A stretch of DNA of 64,000 nucleotides from Halomonas saccharevitans (GTDB lineage: Bacteria; Pseudomonadota; Gammaproteobacteria; Pseudomonadales; Halomonadaceae), in contig NZ_FPAQ01000022.1 in the NCBI RefSeq assembly GCF_900116405.1, forward strand, positions 1 through 64,000. Direction: 5' to 3'. The position numbers and the translations under genes are program-made. Positions 27,154 to 37,429 of the stretch are shown here, piece after piece (the first letter of the stretch is position 1; every line of letters starts with the position of its first letter). The notes beneath the pieces are model-generated. The model was not told the origin of the DNA, searched no databases, and saw only the letters and a list, made by a program, of their open reading frames with translations.

Positions 27154-28625
27154 CAGCTACCCCTTCGGAAGAGGACAGGAAAGACGCGCTGGCCACTTTC
27201 CACCTGCCAGCGCCAGATATGTGTCACCAAGCCGCCCAGCACCAGAGCCTGAAGGTAGGTCCCCGTCCAGAAGAAACTGTATGACTCGAACTGATTCACA
27301 ACCATGTAGTAAACGAAATATGCCAAGCCGAACAGTGCCATATCACTCGGCATGGCGCCGTCACGCCACGCTTTCCATGTGCCTATCCCGACCCAGACAA
27401 CGAGAGCGGACATCACGAGCAGCCCCAAAGCGCCGTAACTGACCTGAAGCTCGAGCAGAGTATTATGCAGGTGGCCAAAGTTGTTCCGGGTCTGAGGAGG
27501 CAACCACTCGGTGTGATCGATGACCAGACCACGACCCTCCTCACCCCACCCCACTACGGGACGCTCCGCGATCCAGTCGACCGATGCCCGCCAGGAAAGC
27601 AGACGATTACCGATACTGCTGAAAGGTATTTCCTTCCAGTCTCCCTCCATGGCCTGAACAATGATGGCATTTTCACGTTCCAGCCGATTTTCAATAGTAC
27701 CCTTGAATGCCCACGCCGCCGAAACCACGGTGAAGCACACTAAGGCAAAGCCTATCCATGCAGATGTTTTAACACGGGTCGTCGATCTGCCAGCAAAGTG
27801 ATGCAGCGCTAATGCCGCGCTAGCCACCAACAACACCGGGAGCATGCCCAGCCATACGGCCCGCGTCTGGGTTATGCCTACCCCGATTAGGCACATCCCC
27901 GTCCCAAGCGTCCAGCTCGCACGACGTAGCCATGCCAACCTGCCAGCCGTCAGGCACCGCTGTGAAAAACACAGCAGGCCGGTCAGCGCCGCGCCAAAGA
28001 ACAGTGCCGTGTGCTGAGCGTTGCGGATGCCGAAGTCGACTCGCCCACCCTCAAGCCCTCGCAGCCAGGCGGCAAGGCTGTCATCAGAAATCCATACGGC
28101 GGTCAGCAAGCCCGCCACGCCAAGCACCCAGACCCACAGGGTCAACCGAGTGCTGCCGCCGAGCCACCAGGCCACACCGATAAAGAGGAACCACTTGGCC
28201 AACCGGTCGAGCTGAGGGTTATCCGTCATCCAGTCGGGATGGTGAAAATAGCCCGCGACCCAGCTGATCAGCTGCACGGCGATGGCTCCCAGCAACAGCC
28301 AGAACGGTGCCGAGGAGCGAACGCCCTTCCCCCAGACCAGAGCCGCTATAAGCCCCGTCAACGCCATCAGCGTTCCGGCCGTCTCCCCGGCTTCGGGCAG
28401 CACCAACCTGAGCGCAGCAAAAAGCATGACTCCCGCCAAACCGACCCACCACAGTGCTATGGGGGCTTTCCAAGCGGGAAAACAAGAAGAATCGAGAGAG
28501 GGGATGGGGTGTCTCACACCTGCGCCTGTAGTTGGAATTGAGATGGGGGCGCATGCTATCAGAATTGAAGGCAAAAGACGCCGGTCTTGCCCTACGGCAT
28601 TGGTCTGAATCTTCGAGACATCCAC
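27153..28625 (-). CDS. O-antigen ligase/polymerase family membrane protein (WaaL candidate)
   Basis: Polytopic inner-membrane protein of the Wzy_C/WaaL family, up to 490 residues. About eleven hydrophobic segments are visible, with a large periplasmic loop carrying ERPVVGWGEEGRG and the family histidine motif GHLHNTLLELQ. It sits next to core-type glycosyltransferases and a kinase, while a separate Wzy candidate is encoded at 36308, so I favour WaaL, the enzyme joining O-antigen to lipid A-core. The start is uncertain: GTG at 28625 is farthest upstream and a later GTG is possible. A decayed copy of part of this gene lies at 28856-29022. Confidence 0.78.
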   Translation of the reverse strand: MDVSKIQTNAVGQDRRLLPSILIACAPISIPTTGAGVRHPIPSLDSSCFPAWKAPIALWWVGLAGVMLFAALRLVLPEAGETAGTLMALTGLIAALVWGKGVRSSAPFWLLLGAIAVQLISWVAGYFHHPDWMTDNPQLDRLAKWFLFIGVAWWLGGSTRLTLWVWVLGVAGLLTAVWISDDSLAAWLRGLEGGRVDFGIRNAQHTALFFGAALTGLLCFSQRCLTAGRLAWLRRASWTLGTGMCLIGVGITQTRAVWLGMLPVLLVASAALALHHFAGRSTTRVKTSAWIGFALVCFTVVSAAWAFKGTIENRLERENAIIVQAMEGDWKEIPFSSIGNRLLSWRASVDWIAERPVVGWGEEGRGLVIDHTEWLPPQTRNNFGHLHNTLLELQVSYGALGLLVMSALVVWVGIGTWKAWRDGAMPSDMALFGLAYFVYYMVVNQFESYSFFWTGTYLQALVLGGLVTHIWRWQVESGQRVFPVLFRRGS

Positions 28626-28747
28626 GGCCCCGGCGACCTAGCTTGTGACGGCCCATCGTTTGATGGAGTTGACGTTGCGCACCCAGCCCAGCTGATGGCT
28701 GCACTATCACCTGTGCAGCTCTGGAGGGGGCACTTCAGCCGTAACCC

Positions 28748-28774
28748 AAAGACCCGGCACATAGCCGGGTCTTT
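28748..28774. terminator. Hairpin upstream of the WaaL-like gene
   Basis: AAAGACCCGGC and GCCGGGTCTTT form an 11-bp perfect stem with loop ACATA. It would end minus-strand transcription from the sugar-transferase gene at 29036 before the WaaL-like gene; the T-tract is short. Confidence 0.6.
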
Positions 28775-28855
28775 AGATCATACCGACAACCATATCGCAT
28801 TAATTTTACGATAAAAGCAGACTCTTATCAAAATACCACGACCGCTGCGTCTCAG

Positions 28856-29022
28856 CCGTCACCAAGTTACGCCCCTCTTGCCCCACTCAACCATGGATGC
28901 TCCGCGATCCAGTCGACCGATGCCCACCAAGATAGGAGGCGATTACCGATGCTGTTGTAGAGAATCTCCTTACAGCCTCTTTCAAAGGCCTGAAAGATGA
29001 TGGCTTTTTCAAGCGCCATTAA
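28856..29022 (-). pseudogene. Decayed fragment of an O-antigen ligase/polymerase gene
   Basis: Translating the minus strand gives a piece of about 48 residues containing AIIFQAF, then KEILYNSIGNRLLSW and ASVDWIAEHP. It lines up with residues of the intact gene at 27153-28625 (AIIVQAM, KEIPFSSIGNRLLSW, ASVDWIAERP). The match then breaks by a frameshift and stop, although DNA similarity continues a little. There is no start. The intact counterpart region is at about 27540-27690. This shows that a second ligase/polymerase gene stood here and was lost. Confidence 0.8.
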
Positions 29023-29035
29023 TCAACTGGGATCA

Positions 29036-30325
29036 TCACCGGGAACCATACCCGGTGAAAATCGTCCTTAACGTCTTGAAAGCGATAAGGATATCCAACC
29101 ACAGCGAGAAGTGTTTGATGTAGAAAAAATCATACTGCAGCTTGGTGATCATGCCATCCACTTCCGCCGCATAGCCCTGCTCGACCTGAGCCCAGCCGGA
29201 GATGCCCGGTCTGACCACATGGCGATACCTGAAGAAGGGGACATCGCGCTCGTACCATTCCGACAACTCCATCGACTCTGGACGGGGCCCAATGAAGCTC
29301 ATCTCGCCTTTCAGCACATTGAATAACTGGGGAAGCTCATCCAGGCGATATTTGCGAATCACTTTTCCGACAGGCGTAATGCGTGGATCATCATCGCCAT
29401 CAGTAAAGCCCTTGCCGCGCTGGTCGATGTACATGCTGCGAAACTTAAACACTTTGAAGGGCACACCGCGATATCCCATCCGCTGCTGCAAAAACAGCGC
29501 TGGTCCCGCGCTATCTTTCTTGATTGCCCAAGCAGTAACCAACATGATTGGGGTAAGAGCGGGAAGTAACAGCAATGCCCCTACGATATCAAAGACTCTC
29601 TTGAATCTTGCGTATATGGCCGACGGCAACAACGAGCCGAACTCGTTCTCCGAGAGATGATCGATTCGCACACGGCCGCTGATCGACTCCTGCATCTGGC
29701 GAACGTGATATACGGGAATACGACACAGGGTGCACTCCGCCAAAAACTTTTCCCACTCTGCACCCAGGCTTTCACTGCGCAGATCGGCCACGATGGCATC
29801 GTAACGCGTGCCATCCGGTTCTGGTGAACTTAGATGACGTAACTCGACACGCGGCGAGGGTTGTAACTTCAACGCCTGACCTGCCGGCACCACCGCAATC
29901 TTCAAACGCCGATAACGCCTTCCGATGAAGTAGCCAGCAAAAAACCAGATCAGTGAGGCCAGATAGCCCGTAAACAGCACCTGGCGCGTATACTCTTCCC
30001 TCGCGAAGAAGAGAATGGCAACCACCACGAGAAAGGCCAGACTGACGGTAGGCGCTATGTAGGCCGCAACCTGAACACCGGGAAAGCGCGTGAAGCGGCG
30101 CAGACACAGTACGATAGTCACGAACGCCACGCCGATAGCCACGATAGTATTGACGCGGTGATCCGGCAGCACCTGCCAGAAGCCCCATCCCCACCGCTCA
30201 AGCGACGGAAGAGCAATCACCAGCGATAGCCCTACCAGCAGCTGAAAGGGCAGTCCCAGCAGAAATTGCTCATACCATCTAGAGTGGCGACGTTCATACG
30301 GGTATGTCACATCCATGCCTTCCAT
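29036..30325 (-). CDS. Polyprenyl-phosphate sugar-1-phosphate transferase (WcaJ/WbaP type)
   Basis: Starts repeat-unit synthesis by moving a sugar phosphate onto undecaprenyl phosphate. The 429-residue protein has an N-terminal membrane domain with four or five helices (about 25-150), a soluble linker and a C-terminal bacterial sugar transferase domain: one membrane segment in FDIVGALLLLPALTPIMLV, FKVFKFRSMY, RKYRLDELPQLFNVLKGEMS and GPRPE. ATG at 30325 follows GGAG. It lies just beyond galE at the end of the ops-headed array, so it probably initiates the same glycan. Whether it loads glucose, galactose or another sugar is not readable. Confidence 0.9.
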   Translation of the reverse strand: MEGMDVTYPYERRHSRWYEQFLLGLPFQLLVGLSLVIALPSLERWGWGFWQVLPDHRVNTIVAIGVAFVTIVLCLRRFTRFPGVQVAAYIAPTVSLAFLVVVAILFFAREEYTRQVLFTGYLASLIWFFAGYFIGRRYRRLKIAVVPAGQALKLQPSPRVELRHLSSPEPDGTRYDAIVADLRSESLGAEWEKFLAECTLCRIPVYHVRQMQESISGRVRIDHLSENEFGSLLPSAIYARFKRVFDIVGALLLLPALTPIMLVTAWAIKKDSAGPALFLQQRMGYRGVPFKVFKFRSMYIDQRGKGFTDGDDDPRITPVGKVIRKYRLDELPQLFNVLKGEMSFIGPRPESMELSEWYERDVPFFRYRHVVRPGISGWAQVEQGYAAEVDGMITKLQYDFFYIKHFSLWLDILIAFKTLRTIFTGYGSR

Positions 30326-30497
30326 CAACTCTCCGCGTCCGGCTGCATCTTACATCAGCCCCTCGTCCTTGTCGGCCCTTGCCGCGCACGGTTTGAGCCA
30401 CATGGCGCAATCCGTGCCCTGCACGCTGCATGTTCTGCTGTCCGAGGTATCGATAATGGGCAGTATCAAGCTTCAAAGAACCGCTGCTCATCCGAAT

Positions 30498-31514
30498 TTA
30501 GCTCTGCTGATAGCCTGCAGGGTTATTTCTCTGCCAATGCCAAGTATCGCGCAGCATGGCCTCTAACCCGCGCTCAGCCCGCCAGCCCAGTTCGCGCTCA
30601 GCCTTGGAGGCGTCGGCCCAGAAGGCAGCGAGGTCACCCTCGCGTCGCGGGTCGATGCGATACGGCACCCGCTGGCCGCTCACCCTCTCGAAGGTGGTGA
30701 CCATCTCCAGAACCGAGACACCCTGCCCAGTGCCCAAGTTGTAGATATGCACGCCGGACTCCTCGAGGCTTGCAAGCGAGGCGACGTGTCCATCTGCTAG
30801 GTCCATCACGTGCAGATAGTCGCGTACGCAGGTGCCGTCCTCGGTGGGGTAGTCGTCACCGAAGATCGCAAGCTCCGGGCGTCGCCCCACCGCCACCTGA
30901 GCGATGAATGGCATCAGGTTATTGGGTATACCCTGAGGGTCCTCACCGATCTGCCCGGAGGGATGGGCGCCGATGGGATTGAAGTAGCGCAACAGCGCCA
31001 CGGACCAGCGCGCATCGGCGCGGCACAGGTCAGTGAGCAGCTGCTCCACCATCGCCTTAGAGCTGCCGTAAGGGTTGGAGGTGCTCCCCCGCGGCATTGT
31101 CTCCATATAGGGCACCGGTGCATCCGGGCCGTAGACCGTAGCCGAGGAGCTGAACACAAGCTTGTAGACCCCCGCAGCGGCCATAGCCTGGCACAGCACC
31201 AGCGAGCCGTGAACGTTAGCGTCGTAGTAGGCCAGCGGCTGTTCCACGCTCTCGCCCACCGCCTTGAGGCCAGCGAAATGGATCACCGCCTCAATGGCAT
31301 GCCCAGCGAACAGCCGATCGAGCAGCGCGCGATCGCGCACGTCGCCCTCAATGAAGCCAACCGCCTTGCCGAAGATCGTCTCCACACGATGCAAAGCCTC
31401 GCGGGAGCCATTGCAAAGGTTATCCAACACCACCACCTCGTGGCCCTCTTCCAACAGCTGCACCACGGTGTGCGAGCCGATATAGCCGGCGCCGCCGGTG
31501 ACAAGAATACTCAT
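30498..31514 (-). CDS. galE: UDP-glucose 4-epimerase GalE
   Basis: NAD-dependent interconversion of UDP-glucose and UDP-galactose. The 338-residue protein has GGAGYIGSHTVVQLLEEGHE, the SSSATVYG catalytic serine region and the YGSSK motif. It matches E. coli GalE in length. The ATG overlaps the stop of the upstream glycosyltransferase by four bases. It probably supplies UDP-Gal for the surface glycan. Confidence 0.94.
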   Translation of the reverse strand: MSILVTGGAGYIGSHTVVQLLEEGHEVVVLDNLCNGSREALHRVETIFGKAVGFIEGDVRDRALLDRLFAGHAIEAVIHFAGLKAVGESVEQPLAYYDANVHGSLVLCQAMAAAGVYKLVFSSSATVYGPDAPVPYMETMPRGSTSNPYGSSKAMVEQLLTDLCRADARWSVALLRYFNPIGAHPSGQIGEDPQGIPNNLMPFIAQVAVGRRPELAIFGDDYPTEDGTCVRDYLHVMDLADGHVASLASLEESGVHIYNLGTGQGVSVLEMVTTFERVSGQRVPYRIDPRREGDLAAFWADASKAERELGWRAERGLEAMLRDTWHWQRNNPAGYQQS

Positions 31515-32296
31515 CCTGTTTCCTTCGTCTTGCTTTTGCTCTTGGCCAAGAACTGCGGTAGCTTGGAGAGGTTCTTATACGGCAGTGCCACTAAGGGATT
31601 GATACCGTTGTTGCGCATCGCAGCAACGTCCTCCCGCGACTTTCGCAGGATCTGCTTGAGGCTGCCATTGCTGGCGCCGCCCACGCGCATCTTGACCAGC
31701 ACCTCGGGCAGATAGGCGACCTTGACCTTCTCGCTGGAGAGATAACGCAGCAGCGCGTCGTAATCGCCGGCGATCCGGTAGTCCAGGTCGAAGCCACCCA
31801 GCTCCCGGTAGAGCTCACGACGCATGAAGAAAGTCGGGTGCGGCGGCATCCAGCCACGCTTGAGTTTGCCATGGCTGAAGGCGCCGGACGTCCAATGGCG
31901 GATTACTCGGTTTGTGTCGGCCGCATCCACATACTGCAGATCGCCGTAGACCGCGCCCACCTTGGGATCCTCGAAATAGGCGGCGACCTTGGCCAGAACC
32001 TCGTCTTGGGCGAAGAGGTCATCGGAGTGCAGGAACCCCAGCACCTCACCACTGGCCCGCTCGATGCCCTTATTGAGGGCATCGTAGATACCCCGGTCCG
32101 GTTCGGAGACCAGCACATCGCCCTCCCCTAGGGTCTGCCGGGCGACGGCCACGGTACCATCCTTCGAGGCCCCGTCGATCACCACATGCTCGATATGCGG
32201 CCAGCGTTGTTGCTTGAGGGAGGCGATGGCCTCGCCGATGGTCGCCTGGCTGTTGTAGCAGGCAGTGATCACGGAGATCTTCAGCGGCTCACTCAT
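31511..32296 (-). CDS. Glycosyltransferase family 2 protein
   Basis: Inverting GT-A fold sugar transferase of 261 residues starting [17 protein letters not shown]. It has DGASKDGTV, SEPDRGIYDALNKGIERASG and HSDDLF (the DxD-type metal site region) and a C-terminal helix. The start at 32296 overlaps the manC stop (TGATG), and its own stop overlaps galE. It is the only ordinary glycosyltransferase in the ops-headed array, so it may place the fucose-type sugar made by Gmd/Fcl. That assignment is inference. Confidence 0.9.
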   Translation of the reverse strand: MSEPLKISVITACYNSQATIGEAIASLKQQRWPHIEHVVIDGASKDGTVAVARQTLGEGDVLVSEPDRGIYDALNKGIERASGEVLGFLHSDDLFAQDEVLAKVAAYFEDPKVGAVYGDLQYVDAADTNRVIRHWTSGAFSHGKLKRGWMPPHPTFFMRRELYRELGGFDLDYRIAGDYDALLRYLSSEKVKVAYLPEVLVKMRVGGASNGSLKQILRKSREDVAAMRNNGINPLVALPYKNLSKLPQFLAKSKSKTKETG

Positions 32297-33702
32297 CAGC
32301 AGCGCCCATAGCGGTCGTTGAAACGCACGATATCGTCCTCGCCCAGGTAGGCCCCCGATTGCACCTCGATCAGCTCCAGAGGAATCTTGCCGGGGTTTTC
32401 CAGGGCATGAACCTGACCGATGGGGATATAGATCGACTCGTTCTCGGTGACAAGGCGGGTATCCTCGCCGATGGTGACCTTGGCCGTACCGGAGACCACC
32501 ACCCAGTGCTCGGCTCGGTGGTGGTGCATCTGCACCGAGAGCTTGGCGCCGGGATTCACGGTGATGCACTTAACCTGATAGCGCTCGCCGTGATCGATGC
32601 TGTCGTAGACGCCCCAGGGGCGATAGACCTCACGGTGGCTTTCTTGCTCGCTACGTTTTTCCGCCTTGAGCCGGGCAACGATCTGCTTGACCTCTTGCAC
32701 CCGGTCCTTGCAAGCCACCAACACAGCGTCCTTGGTCTCTACCACCACCAGATCCTCAACGCCTACCGTGGCCACCAGGCGATGGTCAGCATGCACCAGC
32801 AGGTTATGGCTGTCGTGGAGCATCACGTCACCATGGCAAGCATTGCCCTCGGAATCGCGCGCGCTGACCTCCCACAATGCCGACCAAGAGCCGATATCGC
32901 TCCAGCCGGCGTCCAGCGGCACCACGCTGGCATATTCAGTACGCTCCATTACCGCATAGTCGACGGACTCGGCCGGACAGGCCTTGAACGCCTCGGCATC
33001 AAGCCGCGAGAAGTCGAGATCCTCACTGGCCCCGGCCAGCGCCGCGCGGCAGGCCTTGACCATGGCCGGCTGGAAGCGCTCGAGTTCCTCCAGATAGCGC
33101 TTGGCTGAAAATAGGAACATGCCGCTGTTCCAGTAGTAGTCGCCGGTGACCAGGTAGTCTTGAGCGGTGACCCTGTCGGGCTTTTCGACGAAGCGCTTGA
33201 CCCGAAAGCCAACGTCGCCCTGCTCCTCGCCTCGCTGGATATAGCCGTAGCCAGTCTCGGCATGAGTGGGCACCACACCAAAGGTCACCAATTGACCCTG
33301 CTCGGCAAGCCGACGGGCGTGAATCACGCTCTCGTGGAACTGCGCCACGTCGCGAATCAGATGATCGGCGGCCAGCACCAGCAGCAGCGCCTCGGGATCC
33401 TCTTCCGCCGCCTGCAGCGCCGCCAGAGCGATGGCCGGGGCGGTGTTACGCCCTTCCGGCTCAAGCAGGATACGCGCGTCGTTGATGCCCTGCTGGCGCA
33501 CTTGCTCGGCTACCAGGAAGCGGTGCTCCTCGTTGCAGATCAACAACGTTGAGCGATGCTCAAGTGGAGCAAGACGCTTGAGCGTCTCCTGCAGCATGCT
33601 GCCTTCGCCAGTCAGCGGCAGGAACTGCTTGGGCCGCAACTGGCGCGACAGAGGCCATAGCCGCGAGCCACTGCCTCCGGCCATGATGACGGGCGTGATC
33701 AT
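32296..33702 (-). CDS. manC: Mannose-1-phosphate guanylyltransferase / mannose-6-phosphate isomerase
   Basis: Makes GDP-mannose, with a second activity for fructose-6-phosphate to mannose-6-phosphate. The 468-residue protein has the nucleotidyltransferase signature [13 protein letters not shown] followed by PKQFLPL, FVEKPD and a C-terminal cupin with [17 protein letters not shown]. Length and two-domain layout match AlgA/CpsB type II enzymes. No phosphomannomutase gene is in the window. Supplies Gmd with GDP-mannose. Confidence 0.95.
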   Translation of the reverse strand: MITPVIMAGGSGSRLWPLSRQLRPKQFLPLTGEGSMLQETLKRLAPLEHRSTLLICNEEHRFLVAEQVRQQGINDARILLEPEGRNTAPAIALAALQAAEEDPEALLLVLAADHLIRDVAQFHESVIHARRLAEQGQLVTFGVVPTHAETGYGYIQRGEEQGDVGFRVKRFVEKPDRVTAQDYLVTGDYYWNSGMFLFSAKRYLEELERFQPAMVKACRAALAGASEDLDFSRLDAEAFKACPAESVDYAVMERTEYASVVPLDAGWSDIGSWSALWEVSARDSEGNACHGDVMLHDSHNLLVHADHRLVATVGVEDLVVVETKDAVLVACKDRVQEVKQIVARLKAEKRSEQESHREVYRPWGVYDSIDHGERYQVKCITVNPGAKLSVQMHHHRAEHWVVVSGTAKVTIGEDTRLVTENESIYIPIGQVHALENPGKIPLELIEVQSGAYLGEDDIVRFNDRYGRC

Positions 33703-33722
33703 GGGAACTCCATATTTGGGTA

Positions 33723-34211
33723 TCAGGATTGAACTGCGGGCAAGTAGGCACGCGTATTGGCGTGCACTGTTTCATCGTGAACGATGGCGTGTGGCGACCA
33801 CCAGCGATAGCCGCAATGCTGCTGACGTGGCAAGGTCTCGAGTTCAGGCTCCAGCATCAGCTGATAGGCCAGCACCACATAGTGGGTAGAGTGCTCAGGG
33901 TCGAGTGTGCTGTCAGCGTAGAAGTGCTGGTAAACACCTAGGAAGCACAAGTCAGCCAGTTCGCTGGCCTGGCCCAGCTCATCCCGGGTCAAGCGCTGGG
34001 CGGCGGCTTCAAGGGTCTCGCTCTTGCGAACCCGCCCACCGGGCACGAACCAGCAGCCCTGCGCCGGGCGGTTGACCCGCTGGCCCAGCAGCCACTCTCC
34101 CTGGGGGTTAGTTACCACAAAGTCCAGCGAGACCAGGGGGGTATTCGCTACCACTTGGCGAAAAGTATCGTCGCTTAGCCAGCCCTGGCCGGTCGATGGC
34201 GTCTCACACAT
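33723..34211 (-). CDS. gmm: GDP-mannose mannosyl hydrolase (Nudix)
   Basis: Nudix-type enzyme that hydrolyses GDP-mannose (or GDP-glucose) by substitution at the anomeric carbon. The 162-residue protein has [12 protein letters not shown], the unusual Gmm Nudix box [23 protein letters not shown], and ends near the manC start. Position between fcl and manC equals that in the E. coli colanic acid operon (gmd-fcl-gmm). ATG at 34211 is used; a TTG at 34220 overlapping the fcl stop is an alternative. It may balance the GDP-mannose pool. Confidence 0.9.
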   Translation of the reverse strand: MCETPSTGQGWLSDDTFRQVVANTPLVSLDFVVTNPQGEWLLGQRVNRPAQGCWFVPGGRVRKSETLEAAAQRLTRDELGQASELADLCFLGVYQHFYADSTLDPEHSTHYVVLAYQLMLEPELETLPRQQHCGYRWWSPHAIVHDETVHANTRAYLPAVQS

Positions 34212-34216
34212 GGCGA

Positions 34217-35191
34217 TCAACCGCGGAAGCGATCCTGGTTATCCAGGAACCAGCGGTAGGCGTTCTGCAGGCCATCCTCTAAGGTGATGCTAGCCTGCCA
34301 ACCCAGCGCCTTGAGCCGCGAGACATCCATAAGTTTGCGCGGAGTGCCATCGGGCTTGCTAGAATCGAAGCTCAGCGCACCTTCGAACTCGGTGACCCTC
34401 TTGACCGTCTCTGCCAGTTCACGGATGGTGCAATCTACCCCGGTGCCCACGTTGATATGCGAGAGCACCGGTGAGGTATTGGCTTCATAGGTCTCCTCGT
34501 CGAGTTCCATCACATGCACGCTGGCCGCCGCCATGTCGTCCACGTGTAGGAACTCGCGCATTGGCGTGCCGCTGCCCCACACCACCACCTCGCTATTCCC
34601 CTGCCGCTTGGCCTCATGGAAGCGCCTCAGCAGTGCCGGGATCACATGGGAGTTCTCGGGGTGGAAGTTATCGTGCGGCCCATAGAGGTTGGTGGGCATC
34701 ACGCTGCGATAGTCTCGGCCATACTGTCGGTTGTAGCTCTCGCAGAGTTTGATGCCGGCAATCTTGGCGATGGCGTAGGGCTCGTTGGTGGGCTCCAGGG
34801 TGCCGGTGAGCAGTGCCTCCTCGCGCATCGGCTGCTCGGCATGCTTGGGATAGATGCACGACGAGCCCAGGAACAACAGCTTGTTCACCCCTGCCTGATG
34901 GGCGGCGTGGATGAGATTCGCCTCGATCATCAAGTTCTGGTAGATAAATTCCGCGGGATAGTTGTTGTTGGCCTGAATGCCACCGACCTTAGCCGCCGCC
35001 AGGTAGACCTGATCGATGGCATTGCGTTCAAAGTAGGCCTGTACCTGGGCCTGATTGGTGAGATCCAGTTCATCACGCCCAGCGGTAAGAATGTTGCGGT
35101 AACCCACTGCTTCTAGCCGGCGCACGATAGCCGACCCCACCATGCCACGATGGCCTGCCACGAAGACGGTCTGGTCGAGATCGCGTGCCAT
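34217..35191 (-). CDS. fcl: GDP-L-fucose synthase
   Basis: NADPH-dependent epimerase/reductase that turns GDP-4-keto-6-deoxymannose into GDP-L-fucose. The 324-residue protein has [43 protein letters not shown] and YAIAKIAG with the catalytic Tyr-Lys pair, plus [10 protein letters not shown]. It follows gmd with a 2-base gap on the same strand. Confidence 0.95.
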   Translation of the reverse strand: MARDLDQTVFVAGHRGMVGSAIVRRLEAVGYRNILTAGRDELDLTNQAQVQAYFERNAIDQVYLAAAKVGGIQANNNYPAEFIYQNLMIEANLIHAAHQAGVNKLLFLGSSCIYPKHAEQPMREEALLTGTLEPTNEPYAIAKIAGIKLCESYNRQYGRDYRSVMPTNLYGPHDNFHPENSHVIPALLRRFHEAKRQGNSEVVVWGSGTPMREFLHVDDMAAASVHVMELDEETYEANTSPVLSHINVGTGVDCTIRELAETVKRVTEFEGALSFDSSKPDGTPRKLMDVSRLKALGWQASITLEDGLQNAYRWFLDNQDRFRG

Positions 35192-35193
35192 GC

Positions 35194-36321
35194 TCAGCCC
35201 TCCACCGTGACCGGAATCTCATAACCATGCTCCATGAGCAGCGCATGCCGCTTGGCCACCTTGAGATCCTCAGCGACCATCTCGGCGCACATCTCCTGCA
35301 CGGTGATCTCCGGCTCCCAGTCCAGCTTGGCCTTGGCCTTTGAAGGATCGCCCAGCAAGGTTTCGACCTCGGCCGGACGGAAGTAGCGAGGATCGACGCG
35401 CACTACCACATCTCCTACTTCACGCGCAGGAGCCTTGTCACCCTCGATGCGCTCAACGATGGCGACCTCATCGACTCCCTCGCCCTCGAAACGCAGCGTG
35501 ATACCCAGTTCCTCGGCGCTCAGCCGGATGAAGTCACGCACCGAGATCTGCTTGCCGGTGGCGATCACGAAGTCCTCGGCTTCTTTCTGCTGAAGCATTA
35601 ACCACTGCATGCGCACATAATCCTTGGCATGGCCCCAGTCGCGCAGCGCATCCATGTTGCCAATATAGAGGCACTCTTCCAGCCCTTGGGCGATGTTGGC
35701 CAAACCGCGAGTGATCTTGCGAGTCACGAAGGTCTCACCACGGCGTGGCGACTCATGATTGAACAGGATACCGTTGCAGGCATACATGCCGTAGGACTCG
35801 CGATAGTTCACGGTAATCCAATAGGCATACAGCTTAGCCGCGGCATAGGGCGAGCGCGGATAAAACGGCGTGGTTTCGCGTTGCGGTGTTTCCTGCACCT
35901 CACCGAAGAGCTCGGAAGTAGAAGCCTGATAGAACTTGGTCTTCTTCTCCAAGCCCAACAGACGAATCGCCTCAAGAATCCTCAGTGTACCGAGTGCATC
36001 CACATCGGCAGTGTACTCGGGAGACTCGAAACTCACCGCCACATGGGACTGCGCCGCCAGATTATAGATCTCGTCCGGCTGGACCTGTTGGATGATCCGT
36101 GTCAGGTTGGAAGAATCCGAAAGATCCCCATAATGCAACACAAAGTTCTGGCCCTCGACATGCGGGTCCTGGTAAATATGATCCACCCGCTGGGTATTAA
36201 ACAACGACGCACGACGCTTTATACCATGAACCTCATATCCTTTTTCTAACAACAACTCAGACAAATATGACCCATCCTGCCCGGTCACACCTGTAATCAA
36301 AGCAACCTTACGATTTAACAT
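35194..36321 (-). CDS. gmd: GDP-mannose 4,6-dehydratase
   Basis: Converts GDP-mannose to GDP-4-keto-6-deoxymannose. The 375-residue protein has [36 protein letters not shown], the STSELFG catalytic region and [18 protein letters not shown] at 36321 chosen; a GTG at 36327 is also in frame. It overlaps the end of the upstream wzy gene by 14 bases. The first 45 codons are AT-rich like wzy while the rest is GC-rich, so a recombination junction lies within the gene. Confidence 0.94.
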   Translation of the reverse strand: MLNRKVALITGVTGQDGSYLSELLLEKGYEVHGIKRRASLFNTQRVDHIYQDPHVEGQNFVLHYGDLSDSSNLTRIIQQVQPDEIYNLAAQSHVAVSFESPEYTADVDALGTLRILEAIRLLGLEKKTKFYQASTSELFGEVQETPQRETTPFYPRSPYAAAKLYAYWITVNYRESYGMYACNGILFNHESPRRGETFVTRKITRGLANIAQGLEECLYIGNMDALRDWGHAKDYVRMQWLMLQQKEAEDFVIATGKQISVRDFIRLSAEELGITLRFEGEGVDEVAIVERIEGDKAPAREVGDVVVRVDPRYFRPAEVETLLGDPSKAKAKLDWEPEITVQEMCAEMVAEDLKVAKRHALLMEHGYEIPVTVEG

Positions 36322-37429
36322 AACCACCCACTCTCATTCCAACTAAAGAATTACCCATCAGGAAATACATAAAATACCCCAATGGCCATGTGTAGTATAA
36401 ATTTGTCGTAATAGAAGCAACAAGCAAGAGAAACAAAAAAATTCTCACCTCACCCTTCGCGCAATAAAAACAAAGCAAATAAAAAAAATACCAGACAGAC
36501 GCAAAAAAAACACCTCCGTACAAAACTTTAGAAAAAAAACCATTATCGATCGAATACAAAGAATCGTGGTAATTAAATAAACCGATATCTAACAACAATT
36601 CTTCATACATAGAAAGCCTTATGAACATACTTTCCAGATCCAAAGTACGAACATTGCCCCCCCCTCCCCCAGACCAGTCACCCAACAAAGTAATGCCAAA
36701 AAAAAGCAAAACAAAAAAAATCACTAAAACCAAAAAGAAGAAAATACTTCCACGTAAAGAGCGACCACAAAAAACAAATAAAACTAATGCAATAACGGAC
36801 AGTACGTAAGCAGTTTTCGACCCCGTAACAAAGATACACAGAAGAGCAAGCAGCGCATAACGAAACTTAGAGTCGCTCAGAGCAATATAAAGAAACAACG
36901 AAGCTGCAACGCCAGATATATTTGGATTAACAAATATGCCGAACGGCCTATAATACTGCCCGTAATCAAATTTTGAAAAAAATCCATCTAGCCAAAAAAA
37001 ATCAAGAAGAATGAAAAAGCAATTAACCAACGAGGCAAAATAAAAAAAACGCCGGAAACCAGTCCAGCTATATCGATAACCAACAATCAAAAACAAAGAT
37101 GGAAGAAAAACAGTTAAAAAATCCCTACCTCCGCCCAACATAATTCGAGGGAAAGAGAAAACCAACATAAAAACAAAGAAAGCAAATAACAAGAAAACAG
37201 AGAGAAAGTTGAAACGTGCGATAGTAAATACCGCCACCAGAACAATCATGCATGCAAGAAACGAGCGCAGAAAAACAAGCCAAGTAACTTCGCCAGTATA
37301 GTGAAGAGCTGGTTCAGCATAGTAAACAACTGGATGCAAAACAAAGAAAACAACAATCGATAAAAAAACAAGTCGAAAAGGCCTTATTAATGGCCGTTTC
37401 CCATTAATGGCTGAAGAACTCAAATTCAT
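36308..37429 (-). CDS. wzy: O-antigen polymerase candidate (Wzy), AT-rich
   Basis: A 373-residue polytopic membrane protein with about ten to eleven very hydrophobic helices and a larger periplasmic loop in the second half ([20 protein letters not shown] onward). No sequence motif beyond [18 protein letters not shown], reminiscent of the Wzy/O-antigen polymerase family, is visible. The identity rests on topology and on its place between a glycan transferase and gmd in an array with wzx and wzz. Base composition is far more AT-rich than the flanking genes, with frequent TTT and ATA codons, which points to transfer. Confidence 0.75.
   Translation of the reverse strand: MNLSSSAINGKRPLIRPFRLVFLSIVVFFVLHPVVYYAEPALHYTGEVTWLVFLRSFLACMIVLVAVFTIARFNFLSVFLLFAFFVFMLVFSFPRIMLGGGRDFLTVFLPSLFLIVGYRYSWTGFRRFFYFASLVNCFFILLDFFWLDGFFSKFDYGQYYRPFGIFVNPNISGVAASLFLYIALSDSKFRYALLALLCIFVTGSKTAYVLSVIALVLFVFCGRSLRGSIFFFLVLVIFFVLLFFGITLLGDWSGGGGGNVRTLDLESMFIRLSMYEELLLDIGLFNYHDSLYSIDNGFFSKVLYGGVFFASVWYFFYLLCFYCAKGEVRIFLFLLLVASITTNLYYTWPLGYFMYFLMGNSLVGMRVGGYVKS

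Noticed and set aside
32297-32569. N-terminal extension of the GT2 frame into manC
   Set aside because: It runs inside the manC C-terminal cupin coding region; family similarity starts at [15 protein letters not shown].
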